The notes: generated from the sequence alone by a model not told the origin. Positions 19,561 through 29,865 are shown, counted from the stretch's first letter. The stretch is 64,000 nt of DNA from Erwinia sp. E_sp_B01_1 (GCF_036865545.1 NZ_CP142208.1:2480001-2544000), one strand, 5' to 3'. A program made the numbers and translations.

Positions 19561-20949
19561 TTATAACTCTTTCAGGATGGCATCCACGGTAGCTTTCGCA
19601 TCACCGAACAGCATGTGGGTATTGTCCTTAAAGAACAGCGGATTTTGCACACCGGCATAACCGGTATTCATTGAGCGCTTGAATACCACCACGTTCTGAG
19701 CTTTCCAGACTTCCAGCACCGGCATTCCGGCGATTGGGCTGCGGGGATCTTCCTGCGCTGCCGGATTCACCGTATCGTTGGCACCGATCACCAGCACCGT
19801 ATCCGTGTCGCTGAAGTCGTCATTGATCTCGTCCATCTCCAGTACGACATCATAAGGAACGCGCGCTTCCGCCAGCAGGACGTTCATATGTCCCGGCAGA
19901 CGACCGGCCACCGGGTGGATACCGAAACGAACTTTGATCCCACGGGCACGCAGTTTTTCGGTAATTTCCGCTACCGGATACTGAGCCTGGGCCACTGCCA
20001 TGCCATAACCGGGGGTGATAATGACCGAGCTGGAGTTTTTCAGCAGGTCTGCAGTGCTTTGCGCATCGATTTCACGGTATTCACCCACTTCATCAGTTTC
20101 GCCGGTGGAGCTGCTGTCAGTACCAAAGCCCCCGGCAATTACGCTGATAAAGGAGCGGTTCATCGCCTTACACATAATGTAAGAGAGGATAGCACCGCTT
20201 GATCCCACCAGCGCACCGGTCACGATCAGCAAATCGTTGCTGAGCATGAAACCAGCCGCTGCCGCAGCCCAGCCAGAGTAAGAATTCAGCATGGAGACCA
20301 CTACCGGCATATCTGCTCCACCGATAGACGCGACCAGATGCCAGCCGAACGCCAGGGCGATCATCGTCATAATCAGCAGCGCGAAGACCTGAACGCCAGT
20401 GCTCTCAGTGCGTACAAAGGCGATCAACAGGCAGAGAGAGACCACCAGAGCCAGCAGGTTCAGCTTATGACGGTGTGGCAACATCAGCGGGCGGGAAGAA
20501 ATTTTTCCACGCAGTTTGCCAAACGCCACCAGCGAACCGGTGAAGGTAACCGCACCGATAAAGATGCCGATAAACACCTCTGTCAGATGGATATTTTCCA
20601 ACACCACATCCATTCCCGGCGCGTGATCGAGATAGCTGTTAAAGCCCACCAGCACCGCAGCCAGGCCCACGAAGCTGTGCAGCACGGCAACCAGCTCTGG
20701 CATTTCGGTCATTTCGACCTTTTTCGCCAGCCGGATACCTACCGTTCCCCCGATAACCATCGCCACTAATACCCAGCCAACGTTTCCGCTGTCCGGGCCC
20801 AGCAAGGTTGCCAGCAGCGCAATCGCCATACCAGCCATACCAGACAGGTTGCCCTGTTTGGAGGTTTCATGTTTAGACAGCCCAGCCAGGCTGAAGATAA
20901 AAAGAATTGCGGCAACAATGTATGCTGCAGTTACTAATCCGCCAGACAT
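19561..20949 (-). CDS. pntB: Proton-translocating NAD(P) transhydrogenase, beta subunit
   Basis: 462 residues, the same length as E. coli PntB. The N-terminal half is hydrophobic with about nine membrane helices (domain II), and the C-terminal domain III that binds NADP(H) starts near residue 290 and contains [38 protein letters not shown] and [12 protein letters not shown]. With PntA it couples proton entry to hydride transfer from NADH to NADP+, making NADPH. It follows pntA by ten bases on the same strand. Confidence 0.98.
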   Translation of the reverse strand: MSGGLVTAAYIVAAILFIFSLAGLSKHETSKQGNLSGMAGMAIALLATLLGPDSGNVGWVLVAMVIGGTVGIRLAKKVEMTEMPELVAVLHSFVGLAAVLVGFNSYLDHAPGMDVVLENIHLTEVFIGIFIGAVTFTGSLVAFGKLRGKISSRPLMLPHRHKLNLLALVVSLCLLIAFVRTESTGVQVFALLIMTMIALAFGWHLVASIGGADMPVVVSMLNSYSGWAAAAAGFMLSNDLLIVTGALVGSSGAILSYIMCKAMNRSFISVIAGGFGTDSSSTGETDEVGEYREIDAQSTADLLKNSSSVIITPGYGMAVAQAQYPVAEITEKLRARGIKVRFGIHPVAGRLPGHMNVLLAEARVPYDVVLEMDEINDDFSDTDTVLVIGANDTVNPAAQEDPRSPIAGMPVLEVWKAQNVVVFKRSMNTGYAGVQNPLFFKDNTHMLFGDAKATVDAILKEL

Positions 20950-20959
20950 TGATTATCCC

Positions 20960-22492
20960 TTAGTTCTTACGGAACATTTTCAGCATGCGCTGAGTCACGG
21001 TGAAGCCACCGAAGATATTAATACTGGCAATCAGTACCGCAACAAACGACAGGAAGCTGACCCAGCCACCGTGACCGATCTGCAATACTGCGCCAACGAC
21101 AATGATCCCGGAAATCGCGTTTGTCACCGACATCAACGGCGTATGCAGCGCGTGGCTGACGTTCCAGACCACGTAATAGCCGACCACGCAGGAGAGCGCA
21201 AAAACGGTGAAGTGAGAGAGGAAAGCAGGCGGTGCAACATTGGCAAACCAGCCAAACAGCACAAGCGCCAGCGCGAACAGGGCATATTTACGCAGCGGAG
21301 AAACCGGTTTTTTCTCCACCTTCTCTGTTGCTCTGGGGGCTGCCTGCGCTGCCTGAGGTGCAGCGGATACCTGAATTGGCGGGGCCGGCCAGGTCACTTC
21401 CCCGTCACGAACCACGGTCACACCCCGAATCACCACATCTTCGAAATCCACGGCGATCTCACCGTTTTTCTCTTTGCACAGCAGCTTGAGCAGGTTAACC
21501 AGGTTAGTGCCGTACAGTTGAGAAGACTGGGTCGGTAAACGGCTTGGCAGATCGGTATAACCGATAATTTTGACGCCATTATCCGTAGTGGTGACCCGAT
21601 CGGCCACGGTCAGCTCGCAGTTTCCGCCGGTTTGCGCCGCCAGATCCACAATTACGCTGCCCGGCTTCATGGAAGCAACCATCTCAGCAGTGATCAACTT
21701 AGGAGCAGGCCGGCCTGGGATCAGTGCCGTGGTGACAATGATGTCCACCTCTTCTGCCTGAGCGGCAAACAGGGCCATTTCAGCCTTGATAAAGGCTTCG
21801 GACATCACTTTCGCGTAGCCATCACCGCTACCGGCTTCTTCTTCAAAATCCAGCTCAAGGAACTCGGCGCCCATACTCTGCACCTGTTCTTTTACTTCCG
21901 GACGGGTATCAAAGGCACGCACGATAGCGCCCAGGCTGCCCGCCGCGCCGATAGCGGCAAGCCCCGCCACGCCAGCACCTATCACCATGACCTTGGCCGG
22001 TGGCACTTTACCGGCAGCGGTAATCTGCCCGGTGAAGAAGCGACCAAACTCATGGGCGGCTTCCACGATTGCGCGGTAACCCGCGATGTTAGCCATAGAG
22101 CTCAGCGCATCCAGAGACTGGGCGCGAGAGATACGCGGCACGGCGTCCATTGACATCACGGTAACCCTGCGGGCGGCCAGTTTTTCCAGCAGTTCAGGGT
22201 TCTGAGCAGGCCAGATAAAGCTCACCAGCGTGCTCCCTTCACGGGTCAGGGCAATCTCTTCTTCATCCGGTGCATTGACCTTGAGGATAATATCCGACTG
22301 CCAGACGGTGGCGGTATCCACCAGTGAAGCCCCCACGGCCTGATAGGCAGCGTCATCAAAACTGGCCAGTTTACCCGCATCGCGCTCAATGGCGACGGTA
22401 AAGCCGAGTGCTAAAAGCTGCTCTACCGTTTTCGGTGTGGCAGCGACTCGCGCTTCGTTGGGCAACCGCTCTTTGGTTATTCCAATTAGCAT
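20960..22492 (-). CDS. pntA: Proton-translocating NAD(P) transhydrogenase, alpha subunit
   Basis: 510 residues from the ATG at 22490-22492 ([10 protein letters not shown]), equal in length to E. coli PntA and preceded by AAGGG; an in-frame ATG five codons upstream is less likely. The NAD(H)-binding domain I fills the first 380 residues, with [18 protein letters not shown] as the Rossmann loop and the mobile loop near [19 protein letters not shown] proline/alanine-rich linker (about 375-395) leads to four C-terminal membrane helices. It is the first gene of pntAB. Confidence 0.97.
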   Translation of the reverse strand: MLIGITKERLPNEARVAATPKTVEQLLALGFTVAIERDAGKLASFDDAAYQAVGASLVDTATVWQSDIILKVNAPDEEEIALTREGSTLVSFIWPAQNPELLEKLAARRVTVMSMDAVPRISRAQSLDALSSMANIAGYRAIVEAAHEFGRFFTGQITAAGKVPPAKVMVIGAGVAGLAAIGAAGSLGAIVRAFDTRPEVKEQVQSMGAEFLELDFEEEAGSGDGYAKVMSEAFIKAEMALFAAQAEEVDIIVTTALIPGRPAPKLITAEMVASMKPGSVIVDLAAQTGGNCELTVADRVTTTDNGVKIIGYTDLPSRLPTQSSQLYGTNLVNLLKLLCKEKNGEIAVDFEDVVIRGVTVVRDGEVTWPAPPIQVSAAPQAAQAAPRATEKVEKKPVSPLRKYALFALALVLFGWFANVAPPAFLSHFTVFALSCVVGYYVVWNVSHALHTPLMSVTNAISGIIVVGAVLQIGHGGWVSFLSFVAVLIASINIFGGFTVTQRMLKMFRKN

Positions 22493-23010
22493 AATATTCC
22501 CTTTCATCAGAAGTAAGATGATGGTTGGTACTGAGTGTTACGGCCCGTATGACCGTCCCAGGATCTGTTTCAAACTGTGTATAACCTACTGAAAATATGT
22601 TCTGCGATCCAGCCACAGCCCGACAGAACCGCGCTTAACCTATAAAAATTCAGAGACAAGGGGCAAAAGCGCTACTTTGATACTGTAATTACCCAACATT
22701 GACGAATAATCTGCTAGCAAAAATTCACCAATTGCTGATTAATGCAAAAGAAAAAACATTATTTAACAATGAATTAACGTTATTAGTGATATCAATAACC
22801 TGCTCAGGTGGTAAGCGGCAGACAAAACCGGCAAATTACCCCTCTTTTAATAAACTGGCACAGGAAGCGGCTGTGAAGCGCTGGAAATGGCTCAAAATGC
22901 CTGAGACAGCAGGCATTATTACATGCAATAATCGGCTGCTAATCTGTTACACATCAAGAGTCCAGCACGTTTTCGTACTCATTTTTTGCGTAAGGCGAAG
23001 GATTATTTTT
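22493..23010. other. Divergent pntA-ydgH intergenic region with an inverted repeat at 22896-22917
   Basis: 518 bases between two divergent starts. AATGCCTG at 22896-22903 and CAGGCATT at 22910-22917 form perfect arms around AGACAG, a likely operator or transcript hairpin about 95 bases before ydgH. The stretch 22680-22800 is very AT-rich, as expected for promoters. The ydgH frame happens to stay open back to 22699, but that part lacks a ribosome site and would bury the signal peptide. Confidence 0.5.
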
Positions 23011-23961
23011 ATGAAGCTGAAGAACACCATTCTGGCATCAGCCCTGTTGTCACTCACATCATTATCCGCGTATGCGGCACAGGAACTGTCCCCAGAAAAA
23101 GCGGCCACGCTGAAACCTTTTGAACGCATCACGGTTTCCGGTCGTTTTAATGCTATTAATGACGCAAGCACCGCGGTATCAAAACGTGCCGATGAGCTGG
23201 GTGCGGATTCTTACTATATTCAGGGTATTAACGATACCAATGGTAACGGCGGTAACTGGCGGGTAGTGGCGGACATTTACCACAATGATGCCCCAAAAGC
23301 CGTTGAAAGCGACGACCGCATCATCAATGGCGTGCGTGAGCTGAAAAAAGCAGAAGCCTACAAACTGGAGCCGTTTGATACCGTTTCCGTTAATGGTTTC
23401 TACCGCAGCCAGCCGGATGTGAATGAAGCCATCACCAAAGCGGCCAAAGCCAAAGGTGCAGCCTCGTTCTTTATTATCCGTCAGATTGACGCTAACAGCG
23501 GCGGTAATCAGTTTATTACCGCTTATATCTATAAAGCCGATGCGCGCGAGCGTAAGGTTCAGTCGCCTGACCTGATCCCTGCGGATTCCCAGGCCGGTAA
23601 GGCTGCACTGGCCACCGGTGGAGCAGCCGCGAAAACCGTGCAGATCCCCGGCGTGGCTTCTTCTGAAACCCCAAGCACCAACGTGGGCCGTTTCTATGAA
23701 ACCCAGACCTCTACCGGTCAGCGTTACACCGTTAAAACACCAGACGGGCAAAGCGTTCAGGAAGTTAACGCTATCACGGCCGCTCAGATGCAGCCGTTTG
23801 ACAGCGTGACCTTCACCGGGCATTTCGGTACCCCTACCGAAATTTCAGATGCAGTGGGCAAAGCGGCTATCAAAAAAGGCGCGAAGTACTACCACATCAC
23901 GCGTCAATGGTCGAACCAGAGCGGCGGTAACCTCACCGTTTCTGCTGACCTGTTCAAATAA
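23011..23961 (+). CDS. ydgH: Periplasmic triple DUF1471 protein YdgH
   Basis: 316 residues from the ATG at 23011, with AAGGCGAAGG upstream and a clear signal peptide (MKLKNTILASALLSLTSLSAYA, cleavage after AYA). The mature protein has three YhcN/BhsA (DUF1471) domains, each starting with a FxxxxVxGxF pattern: about residues 40-95, 120-175 and 260-316. A low-complexity linker separates domains 2 and 3. E. coli YdgH is 314 residues with the same plan. The family is linked to stress and envelope functions; the precise activity is not known to me. It precedes ydgI as in E. coli. Confidence 0.95.
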   Translation: MKLKNTILASALLSLTSLSAYAAQELSPEKAATLKPFERITVSGRFNAINDASTAVSKRADELGADSYYIQGINDTNGNGGNWRVVADIYHNDAPKAVESDDRIINGVRELKKAEAYKLEPFDTVSVNGFYRSQPDVNEAITKAAKAKGAASFFIIRQIDANSGGNQFITAYIYKADARERKVQSPDLIPADSQAGKAALATGGAAAKTVQIPGVASSETPSTNVGRFYETQTSTGQRYTVKTPDGQSVQEVNAITAAQMQPFDSVTFTGHFGTPTEISDAVGKAAIKKGAKYYHITRQWSNQSGGNLTVSADLFK

Positions 23962-23968
23962 TCTTTCC

Positions 23969-23997
23969 GGGGCGGCCTTCAGGCTGCCCTCTCTGTT
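23969..23997 (+). terminator. Likely terminator after ydgH
   Basis: GGGGCGGCC at 23969-23977 pairs with GGCTGCCC at 23982-23989 with one G-T pair and a TTCA loop, followed by the pyrimidine-rich stretch TCTCTGTTTCTG. It begins eight bases after the ydgH stop. Confidence 0.6.
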
Positions 23998-24188
23998 TCT
24001 GAATAGCTTACCGGGCTATTTTGCATAACCAGTCACAAACCACGCTGTTCGCATTGCATCTCCTGCCCTCTCTCCGTAAAATCGCCGCCGACTTTAGTGG
24101 TTCACTTCGCATCTGTGGCCCTTTCCGCGCATATAACGCGAAGGTTTGCCGATGATCTGGTTTTTTATTCTGCAATCGGGATGTTTTT

Positions 24189-25580
24189 TTGGACAAAAAA
24201 TTAGGCCTTACTGCCCTGACGGCGTTGGTTCTCAGTTCAATGCTGGGTGCAGGCGTTTTCAGCCTGCCGCAAAACATGGCCGCAGTTGCCAGTCCGGCAG
24301 CTTTACTGACGGGCTGGGCGATTACCGGTGCAGGAATTATCTTGCTGTCACTGGCTTTGCTGCTGCTGACCCGCCTGAAGCCTGAACTGGACGGCGGCAT
24401 CTTCACCTATGCACGTGCCGGGTTTGGCGAGTTGACCGGATTCTGCTCCGCCTGGGGCTACTGGCTCTGTGCGGTGATCGCCAACGTTTCCTATCTGGTA
24501 ATCGTCTTCTCTGCCCTGAGTTTCTTCACCGATTCGCCGGGCCATGTGGTCTTTGGTGACGGCAATACCTGGCAGTCCGTGTTGGGTGCCTCGGTGCTGC
24601 TCTGGCTGGTCCACTTCCTGGTGCTGCGCGGGGTGCAAACCGCAGCCAGCATCAATCTGGTCGCTACCCTGGGTAAACTTGTGCCGCTCGGGCTTTTCGT
24701 GATTCTTGCCGCTCTGGCATTTAATTACGATCGGTTCAAATTCGACTTTACCGGCATTGAGCTGGGTACACCCGTATGGCAGCAGGTCAAGGACACCATG
24801 CTGATCACGCTCTGGGTATTTATCGGGGTTGAAGGGGCGGTTGTCGTTTCTGCGCGTGCACGGAATAAAAAGGATGTGGGGCGGGCAACATTGCTGGCAG
24901 TGACAGCGGCGCTGGTAGTCTATCTGCTGGTTACCCTGCTCTCTTTGGGGATCATTCCACGAGCGGAGCTGGCGGAGATGCGCAATCCCTCTATGGCCGG
25001 ACTGATGACCCGTCTGATCGGCTCATGGGGCAATATGATTATTGCCGTGGGTCTGATTATCTCCGTCTGTGGTGCCTACCTGAGCTGGACCATAATGGCT
25101 GCAGAAGTGCCGCTGCTCGCGGCTGAGCACGGTGCCTTTCCGCGCTCGCTGGCTAAACAGAATACACGGGGTGCACCTTCGGCCTCACTCTGGCTGACCA
25201 ATATCAGCGTGCAACTCTGCCTCGTGCTGATCTGGCTCACCGGTTCAGACTACAACACCCTGCTGACCATCGCCTCAGAAATGATCCTCGTGCCTTACTT
25301 GCTGGTTGGGGCTTACCTGTTCAGGGTGGCGCGTGCGATGAATCGTCCCGGCGTGATGGCAATTGCCTGCGGAGCCAGCGCCTATGGCCTCTGGCTGCTG
25401 TATGCCTCAGGGCCGTTGCATCTGCTGCTTTCCGTGGTGCTCTACGCGCCGGGCGTGCTGCTGTTTCTGTTTGCCCGTCGGGGTGGACGAGGCGACGAGA
25501 AACTGCACATCATGGAAAAAATGGCGATGCTGATGTTGGTAGTGGGATCGGCTCCAGCGCTGTGGATGCTGGTAAATTAG
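24189..25580 (+). CDS. ydgI: APC-family basic amino acid / ornithine antiporter YdgI
   Basis: 463 residues with 12 to 13 hydrophobic helices, close to E. coli YdgI (460). APC-superfamily landmarks: SSMLGAGVFSLPQNMA in helix 1 (unwound GAG substrate motif), GGIFTYARAGFGEL, and FIGVEGAVVVSARAR in helix 6. Related ArcD proteins exchange arginine for ornithine; the substrate of YdgI is unconfirmed. The start is TTG, chosen because it aligns with the MEKKLGL start of E. coli; it directly follows a run of seven T, and no in-frame ATG with a ribosome site exists upstream. The stop overlaps the convergent small gene by four bases. Confidence 0.9.
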   Translation: MDKKLGLTALTALVLSSMLGAGVFSLPQNMAAVASPAALLTGWAITGAGIILLSLALLLLTRLKPELDGGIFTYARAGFGELTGFCSAWGYWLCAVIANVSYLVIVFSALSFFTDSPGHVVFGDGNTWQSVLGASVLLWLVHFLVLRGVQTAASINLVATLGKLVPLGLFVILAALAFNYDRFKFDFTGIELGTPVWQQVKDTMLITLWVFIGVEGAVVVSARARNKKDVGRATLLAVTAALVVYLLVTLLSLGIIPRAELAEMRNPSMAGLMTRLIGSWGNMIIAVGLIISVCGAYLSWTIMAAEVPLLAAEHGAFPRSLAKQNTRGAPSASLWLTNISVQLCLVLIWLTGSDYNTLLTIASEMILVPYLLVGAYLFRVARAMNRPGVMAIACGASAYGLWLLYASGPLHLLLSVVLYAPGVLLFLFARRGGRGDEKLHIMEKMAMLMLVVGSAPALWMLVN

Positions 25581-25990
25581 TGCGGGAGGGCAGAAAGGGT
25601 GACCGTTAAGCGGTCATCATGCTGCTTCAGGGTCAGCGGCTTGACATATTCCTGACGGACAAGCTCAAGCTGCTGATCCGATAACGGATAAGGCAGCAGA
25701 ATATCGAACTGGTGGATGTGCTGTTGTTCAGCCAGGGTTATCAATCTGGCGATATTAATTTCATCGCTGACCTGGGTGGAAATAATCTGTAACGCCAGCA
25801 CCTTCAACCGCTCTGAAGGCACCTGAGGCAGATCGCGGGAGTTTCTGGTGACCAGACCAAAGATCGGCATCACGCCGTAGATGGCATCCATAAAGCTCCA
25901 GCGCTTTTTACAGGATGCAGCAAGAAAATCAATATAATTCAGGCAGATGTAATCACTTTGCCCGGTGCAAGCCACCGTTTTATCAGACAC
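25577..25990 (-). CDS. Hypothetical protein, 137 residues
   Basis: I do not recognise this protein. It has no signal peptide or membrane segment. The first 50 residues are hydrophobic/aromatic with four cysteines (CTGQSDYICLNYIDFLAASC), then a mixed region with DEINIARLITLAEQQHIHQFDILLPYPLSDQQLELV suggesting an alpha/beta fold. It occupies the place where E. coli has folM and ydgC between ydgI and rstA. The reading frame is clean across 414 bases and fits tightly against ydgI (four-base convergent overlap), which supports a real gene. The ATG at 25988-25990 follows GGAGAACAGGC. Confidence 0.65.
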   Translation of the reverse strand: MSDKTVACTGQSDYICLNYIDFLAASCKKRWSFMDAIYGVMPIFGLVTRNSRDLPQVPSERLKVLALQIISTQVSDEINIARLITLAEQQHIHQFDILLPYPLSDQQLELVRQEYVKPLTLKQHDDRLTVTLSALPH

Positions 25991-26163
25991 GCCTGTTCTC
26001 CTTTCTCATGTTGATTATTCCCCTGGGGCGTCACGGCAACCCGGCGGCTATAATGGCATATTACCGGGTGCTTATACACTACCTCTGATGTTATTTGAGC
26101 TAGTAATAGTAGTTAAGTTTAACAAAGAGTAATCTTGGCTTTCCATTCCAGAAAAACAGTCCT

Positions 26164-26889
26164 ATGAACAAAATCGTATTCGTTGAAGATGATCAGGATG
26201 TTGGCGAGCTGATTGCCGCCTACCTGAACCGCCATGATATAGAGGTGATTGTTGAAAGCCGTGGCGACAGAGCAGAAGCGACTATTGCAGCGTGCATGCC
26301 TGACCTGGTGATGCTGGATATCATGTTGCCAGGCAAAGATGGTATGACATTGTGCCGCGATCTTCGCGCCGGAAAAAGCTGGTCCGGGCCGATTGTGCTT
26401 CTTACCTCTCTCGACAGTGACATGAACCATATTCTGTCGCTGGAAATGGGTGCCAACGATTACATTCTTAAAACCACGCCACCGGCCGTTCTTCTTGCCC
26501 GGTTGCGGCTGCATCTGCGTCAGGCCTCTGGCGGCCAGGGCGAAGAAATCGCCCCCAAAGTCGTCGGTCAGAATGCGCTGCGGTTTGGTACCCTCTCCAT
26601 TGATCCGGTGAATCGCCAGGTTACGCTCGGGAAAGAAGTGATTGCCCTCTCCACCGCTGATTTCGATCTGCTGTGGGAACTGGCCACGCATGCCGGGTCA
26701 ATCCTCAACCGTGATGCCCTGCTGAAAACCCTGCGGGGCGTAAGCTACGACGGTATGGATCGCAGTATTGACGTGGCGATTTCACGCCTGCGTAAGAAAC
26801 TGCTGGACAGTGCCACCGAACCTTACCGCATCAAAACCATCCGCAATAAAGGCTATCTGTTTGCACCGCACGCGTGGGACGCCCAATGA
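26164..26889 (+). CDS. rstA: Response regulator RstA
   Basis: 241 residues, OmpR/PhoB family. Receiver domain about 1-120 with acidic pocket Glu8-Asp9-Asp10, phosphorylated Asp52 (VMLDIMLPG) and conserved Lys in DYILKTTPP; the winged-helix DNA-binding domain covers about 140-235 (DGMDRSIDVAISRLRKKL). RstA is activated by RstB and is part of the PhoP regulon in E. coli; it controls asr among others. The stop overlaps the rstB start (ATGA). Confidence 0.96.
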   Translation: MNKIVFVEDDQDVGELIAAYLNRHDIEVIVESRGDRAEATIAACMPDLVMLDIMLPGKDGMTLCRDLRAGKSWSGPIVLLTSLDSDMNHILSLEMGANDYILKTTPPAVLLARLRLHLRQASGGQGEEIAPKVVGQNALRFGTLSIDPVNRQVTLGKEVIALSTADFDLLWELATHAGSILNRDALLKTLRGVSYDGMDRSIDVAISRLRKKLLDSATEPYRIKTIRNKGYLFAPHAWDAQ

Positions 26890-28187
26890 AAAAGCTGTTT
26901 ATACAGTTCTACCTGTTGCTGTTCGTCTGTTTTCTGGTGATGGCGATGCTGGTCGGGCTGGTTTATAAATTTACTGCGGAGCGTGCCGGTCGTCAGTCGA
27001 TGGATGATTTAATGAAAAGCTCGCTCTATCTGATGCGCAGCGAGCTGCGGGAAATCCCCCCGCGTGACTGGAACAGGACCATCGAAAATCTGGACCTGAA
27101 CCTCTCCTTCAAGCTGCATATTGAGCCGATGAGCAAATACCAGCTTGATCCCGTCAACATGCGGCATCTGCGCGCGGGCGAAATAGTCGCGCTGGATGAT
27201 GAATACACCTTCCTGCAGCATATCCCCCGCAGCCATTATGTGCTGGCGGTAGGTCCTATCCCGTATCTGTTCTATCTGCATGAGATGCGCCTTCTTGATA
27301 TTGCACTGCTGGCCTTTATCGGTATTTCTCTCGCACTGCCGGTATTTATCTGGATGCGTCCCCACTGGAAAGAGATGCTCCGGCTTGAAACGGCGGCGCA
27401 GCGTTTTGGCCAGGGGCATCTGAATGAACGTATCCACTTTGACAGTACCTCCAGTCTGTTACGCCTTGGCGTGGCTTTTAATCAGATGGCGGACAATATC
27501 AATACTCTGGTCGCCAGCAAGAAGCAGTTAATTGACGGCATCGCCCATGAGTTGAGAACGCCACTGGTTCGCCTGCGCTACCGGCTGGAGATGAGCGAGA
27601 ATTTAACGGATGCCGAAGCGGCCGCGTTGAACCGGGATATTGGCCAGCTGGAAGCGCTGATTGAAGAGCTACTGACCTACGCCAGGCTGGATCGGCCTGA
27701 AGTAAATCTGAATCTGCAGCCTCTGGATCTGGCTGAGTGGCTGCGCGAGCGCATGGATGATATCCGCTCCATGCAGCCAGATTTTAATGTTGAACTGGAC
27801 ATGCCCCAGCGCTATAACCCAGGTGTGGTTGATACCCGCCTGATGGAGCGGGTTCTGGATAATCTGGTGAATAACGCCCTGCGCTACGCCAGTCAACGTC
27901 TGCGTGTAGGGCTGTGGTTTGACGGCGATACCGCCTGTCTGCAGGTAGAAGATGATGGGCCAGGCATTCCGCCGCAGGAGCGCGAGCGGGTTTTTGAACC
28001 CTTTGTTCGTCTGGACCCAAGCCGCGACCGTGCCACCGGGGGTTGTGGACTTGGGCTGGCAATTGTCCACTCCATCGCTCAGGCGTTTAACGGCTATGTG
28101 CTGATCGAGACCAGCCCGTTGGGCGGCGCCAGCGTTCGCTTTTGCTGGCCAGTTAATTTACCCTTATCCCCTTCACGCGCTGCCTGA
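26886..28187 (+). CDS. rstB: Sensor histidine kinase RstB
   Basis: 433 residues from the ATG at 26886, the same as E. coli RstB and overlapping the rstA stop as ATGA. Membrane segment 1 about 4-26, a periplasmic sensor of about 110 residues, membrane segment 2 about 135-157, HAMP, then the dimerisation helix with the phosphorylated His221 in GIAHELRTPLVRL and the ATPase domain with DNLVNNALRYA (N box), EDDGPGIP and GGCGLGLAIV. It phosphorylates RstA. Confidence 0.96.
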   Translation: MKKLFIQFYLLLFVCFLVMAMLVGLVYKFTAERAGRQSMDDLMKSSLYLMRSELREIPPRDWNRTIENLDLNLSFKLHIEPMSKYQLDPVNMRHLRAGEIVALDDEYTFLQHIPRSHYVLAVGPIPYLFYLHEMRLLDIALLAFIGISLALPVFIWMRPHWKEMLRLETAAQRFGQGHLNERIHFDSTSSLLRLGVAFNQMADNINTLVASKKQLIDGIAHELRTPLVRLRYRLEMSENLTDAEAAALNRDIGQLEALIEELLTYARLDRPEVNLNLQPLDLAEWLRERMDDIRSMQPDFNVELDMPQRYNPGVVDTRLMERVLDNLVNNALRYASQRLRVGLWFDGDTACLQVEDDGPGIPPQERERVFEPFVRLDPSRDRATGGCGLGLAIVHSIAQAFNGYVLIETSPLGGASVRFCWPVNLPLSPSRAA

Positions 28188-28216
28188 CAGCGCCCGACCT
28201 ATTTGCAGGGAGCCCT

Positions 28217-29707
28217 ATGTCATCTGCCTACGCTAATCTGACCCGCACCTTCACTCGCCTTTCGCGCTTCAGCCATCTTTCCGCCATTACCGGCTGGGAT
28301 ATGATGACCATGATGCCGCCAGGGGGCAGCAGCGCCCGCGGTGCCGCGCTGGCTGAACTCAGCGTGTTACAGCATGAGATCCTGACCGCTAAAGAGGTCG
28401 GTCAATGGCTGAATGAAGCTGACGAAGCTTCACTGAATGATGTGGAACGCGCCAATCTGTATGAGATGCGACGCGCCTGGGAGCAGGCATCCCTGCTGCC
28501 GGCTTCGCTGGTGGAAGCCAAATCGGTTGCCGGTTCACGCTGTGAGCACGCCTGGCGGTCACAACGTCCGGCCAATGACTGGCAGGGGTTTGCGGAAAAT
28601 CTCAAAGAAGTGGTGAAACTCAGCCGCCAGGAAGCGGAGATCCGTTCTCAGGCCAAAGGCTGCTCCCGTTATGATGCGCTGCTGGACATCTACGAACCGG
28701 GAATGACCAGCGCAAAACTCGATGCCACCTTTGGCGAGCTCAAAACCTGGCTGCCTTCACTGCTGCAACGCATTGTGGAGAAGCAGGCTCAGGAGAGCGT
28801 TGACGTCCCGGTTGGGCCTTTTGCCGTTGAATCACAAAAGCAGCTCGGCCTGTCGATTATGAAGCAGCTCGGGTTTGATTTTAACGCTGGCCGGCTGGAT
28901 GTCAGTGCCCACCCTTTCTGTGGCGGCGTGCCGGAAGATGTCCGCATTACTACTCGCTATAATGAAAATGAATTTATCAGCGCCATGATGGGCGTAATCC
29001 ACGAAACAGGCCATGCCCGCTATGAGCAGAATCTGCCAAAACAGTGGGCAGGACAGCCGGTTTCCCATGCACGCTCTACCGCCATCCATGAATCCCAGAG
29101 CCTGTTCTTTGAAAAACAACTTGGCCGCAGCGCAGAATTCCTGAGCCTGTTGCTGCCGCAGGCGAAACTGCTGCTGGGCGATCAGCCTGCGCTGGAAGAG
29201 TCGAACTTTATCGCGCTTAATCAGCGGGTAAAACCGGGATTGATCCGGGTTGATGCTGATGAAGTCAGCTATCCGGCGCATGTCATTCTGCGTTATGAGA
29301 TTGAAAGCGCGCTGATAGCTGGCGAGATTGAAGTCGACGATATTCCAGCTCTGTGGCAGGAGAAGATGCAGTCGCTGCTGGGGATCGACACCACCGGCAA
29401 TTACCGTGACGGCTGTATGCAGGATATTCACTGGACCGACGGCTCTTTTGGTTACTTCCCTACTTATACGCTGGGAGCCATGTATGCTGCTCAACTGTTC
29501 CAGGGCCTTAAAAAAGCGCTACCTCAGGTAAACCAGCTGCTGCTTGAGGGTAATCTGCAACCCGTCTTTGACTGGCTAAACCAGAATATCTGGCAGCACG
29601 GCAGTCGCTTCAGCACCCGTCAGCTGATTGAGAATGCAACGGGAGAAGATCTTAACCCGATGTACTTCCGCCAACATCTGGAAAACCGTTACCTCAACGG
29701 TCTTTAG
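28217..29707 (+). CDS. M32 metallocarboxypeptidase (thermostable carboxypeptidase 1 type)
   Basis: 496 residues, the usual M32 length. The zinc-binding HExxH motif is HETGH with His262 and His266, followed by HESQSLFFE (third ligand Glu). Other family marks: GWDMMTMMPPGG near the start, HPFCGGVPEDVRITTRYNE and HVILRYEIESALIAGEIEVDDIPALWQEKM, and YFPTYTLGAMYAAQLF. It releases C-terminal amino acids from peptides in the cytoplasm. An AGGGAG ribosome site lies upstream; the gap to rstB is 29 bases, so read-through from rstAB is likely. Confidence 0.93.
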   Translation: MSSAYANLTRTFTRLSRFSHLSAITGWDMMTMMPPGGSSARGAALAELSVLQHEILTAKEVGQWLNEADEASLNDVERANLYEMRRAWEQASLLPASLVEAKSVAGSRCEHAWRSQRPANDWQGFAENLKEVVKLSRQEAEIRSQAKGCSRYDALLDIYEPGMTSAKLDATFGELKTWLPSLLQRIVEKQAQESVDVPVGPFAVESQKQLGLSIMKQLGFDFNAGRLDVSAHPFCGGVPEDVRITTRYNENEFISAMMGVIHETGHARYEQNLPKQWAGQPVSHARSTAIHESQSLFFEKQLGRSAEFLSLLLPQAKLLLGDQPALEESNFIALNQRVKPGLIRVDADEVSYPAHVILRYEIESALIAGEIEVDDIPALWQEKMQSLLGIDTTGNYRDGCMQDIHWTDGSFGYFPTYTLGAMYAAQLFQGLKKALPQVNQLLLEGNLQPVFDWLNQNIWQHGSRFSTRQLIENATGEDLNPMYFRQHLENRYLNGL

Positions 29708-29715
29708 GTATCCGG

Positions 29716-29738
29716 GGAGCAGGCAAACTGCCTGCTCC
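29716..29738. repeat. Inverted repeat after the carboxypeptidase gene
   Basis: GGAGCAGGC at 29716-29724 pairs perfectly with GCCTGCTCC at 29730-29738 around AAACT. It starts nine bases after the stop but has no T tract, so it may be a weak or rho-dependent terminator. Confidence 0.45.
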
Positions 29739-29747
29739 TGCTGACTG

Positions 29748-29761
29748 TACAATCCGTTACA
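29748..29761. promoter_or_regulatory. Probable RstA box upstream of asr
   Basis: TACAATCCGTTACA matches the RstA consensus TACATNTNGTTACA at all specified positions but two. It lies about 105 bases before the asr start, with a plausible -10 (TATAGT near 29804) between. RstA activates asr at low pH in E. coli, and rstAB is 1.6 kb upstream here. Confidence 0.7.
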
Positions 29762-29865
29762 TGCCGATACCAATCACTCACTGAACGCCCTCAGTCTTTT
29801 CCCTATAGTCTCTCTACCGGCCCCGCAGTGGGCTGACAATGAAATAAACATCTGAGGGTTTTGCA

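Noticed and set aside
22699..23010. In-frame N-terminal extension of ydgH
   Set aside because: A signal peptide and ribosome site begin at 23011; the extension has no homology that I recognise.
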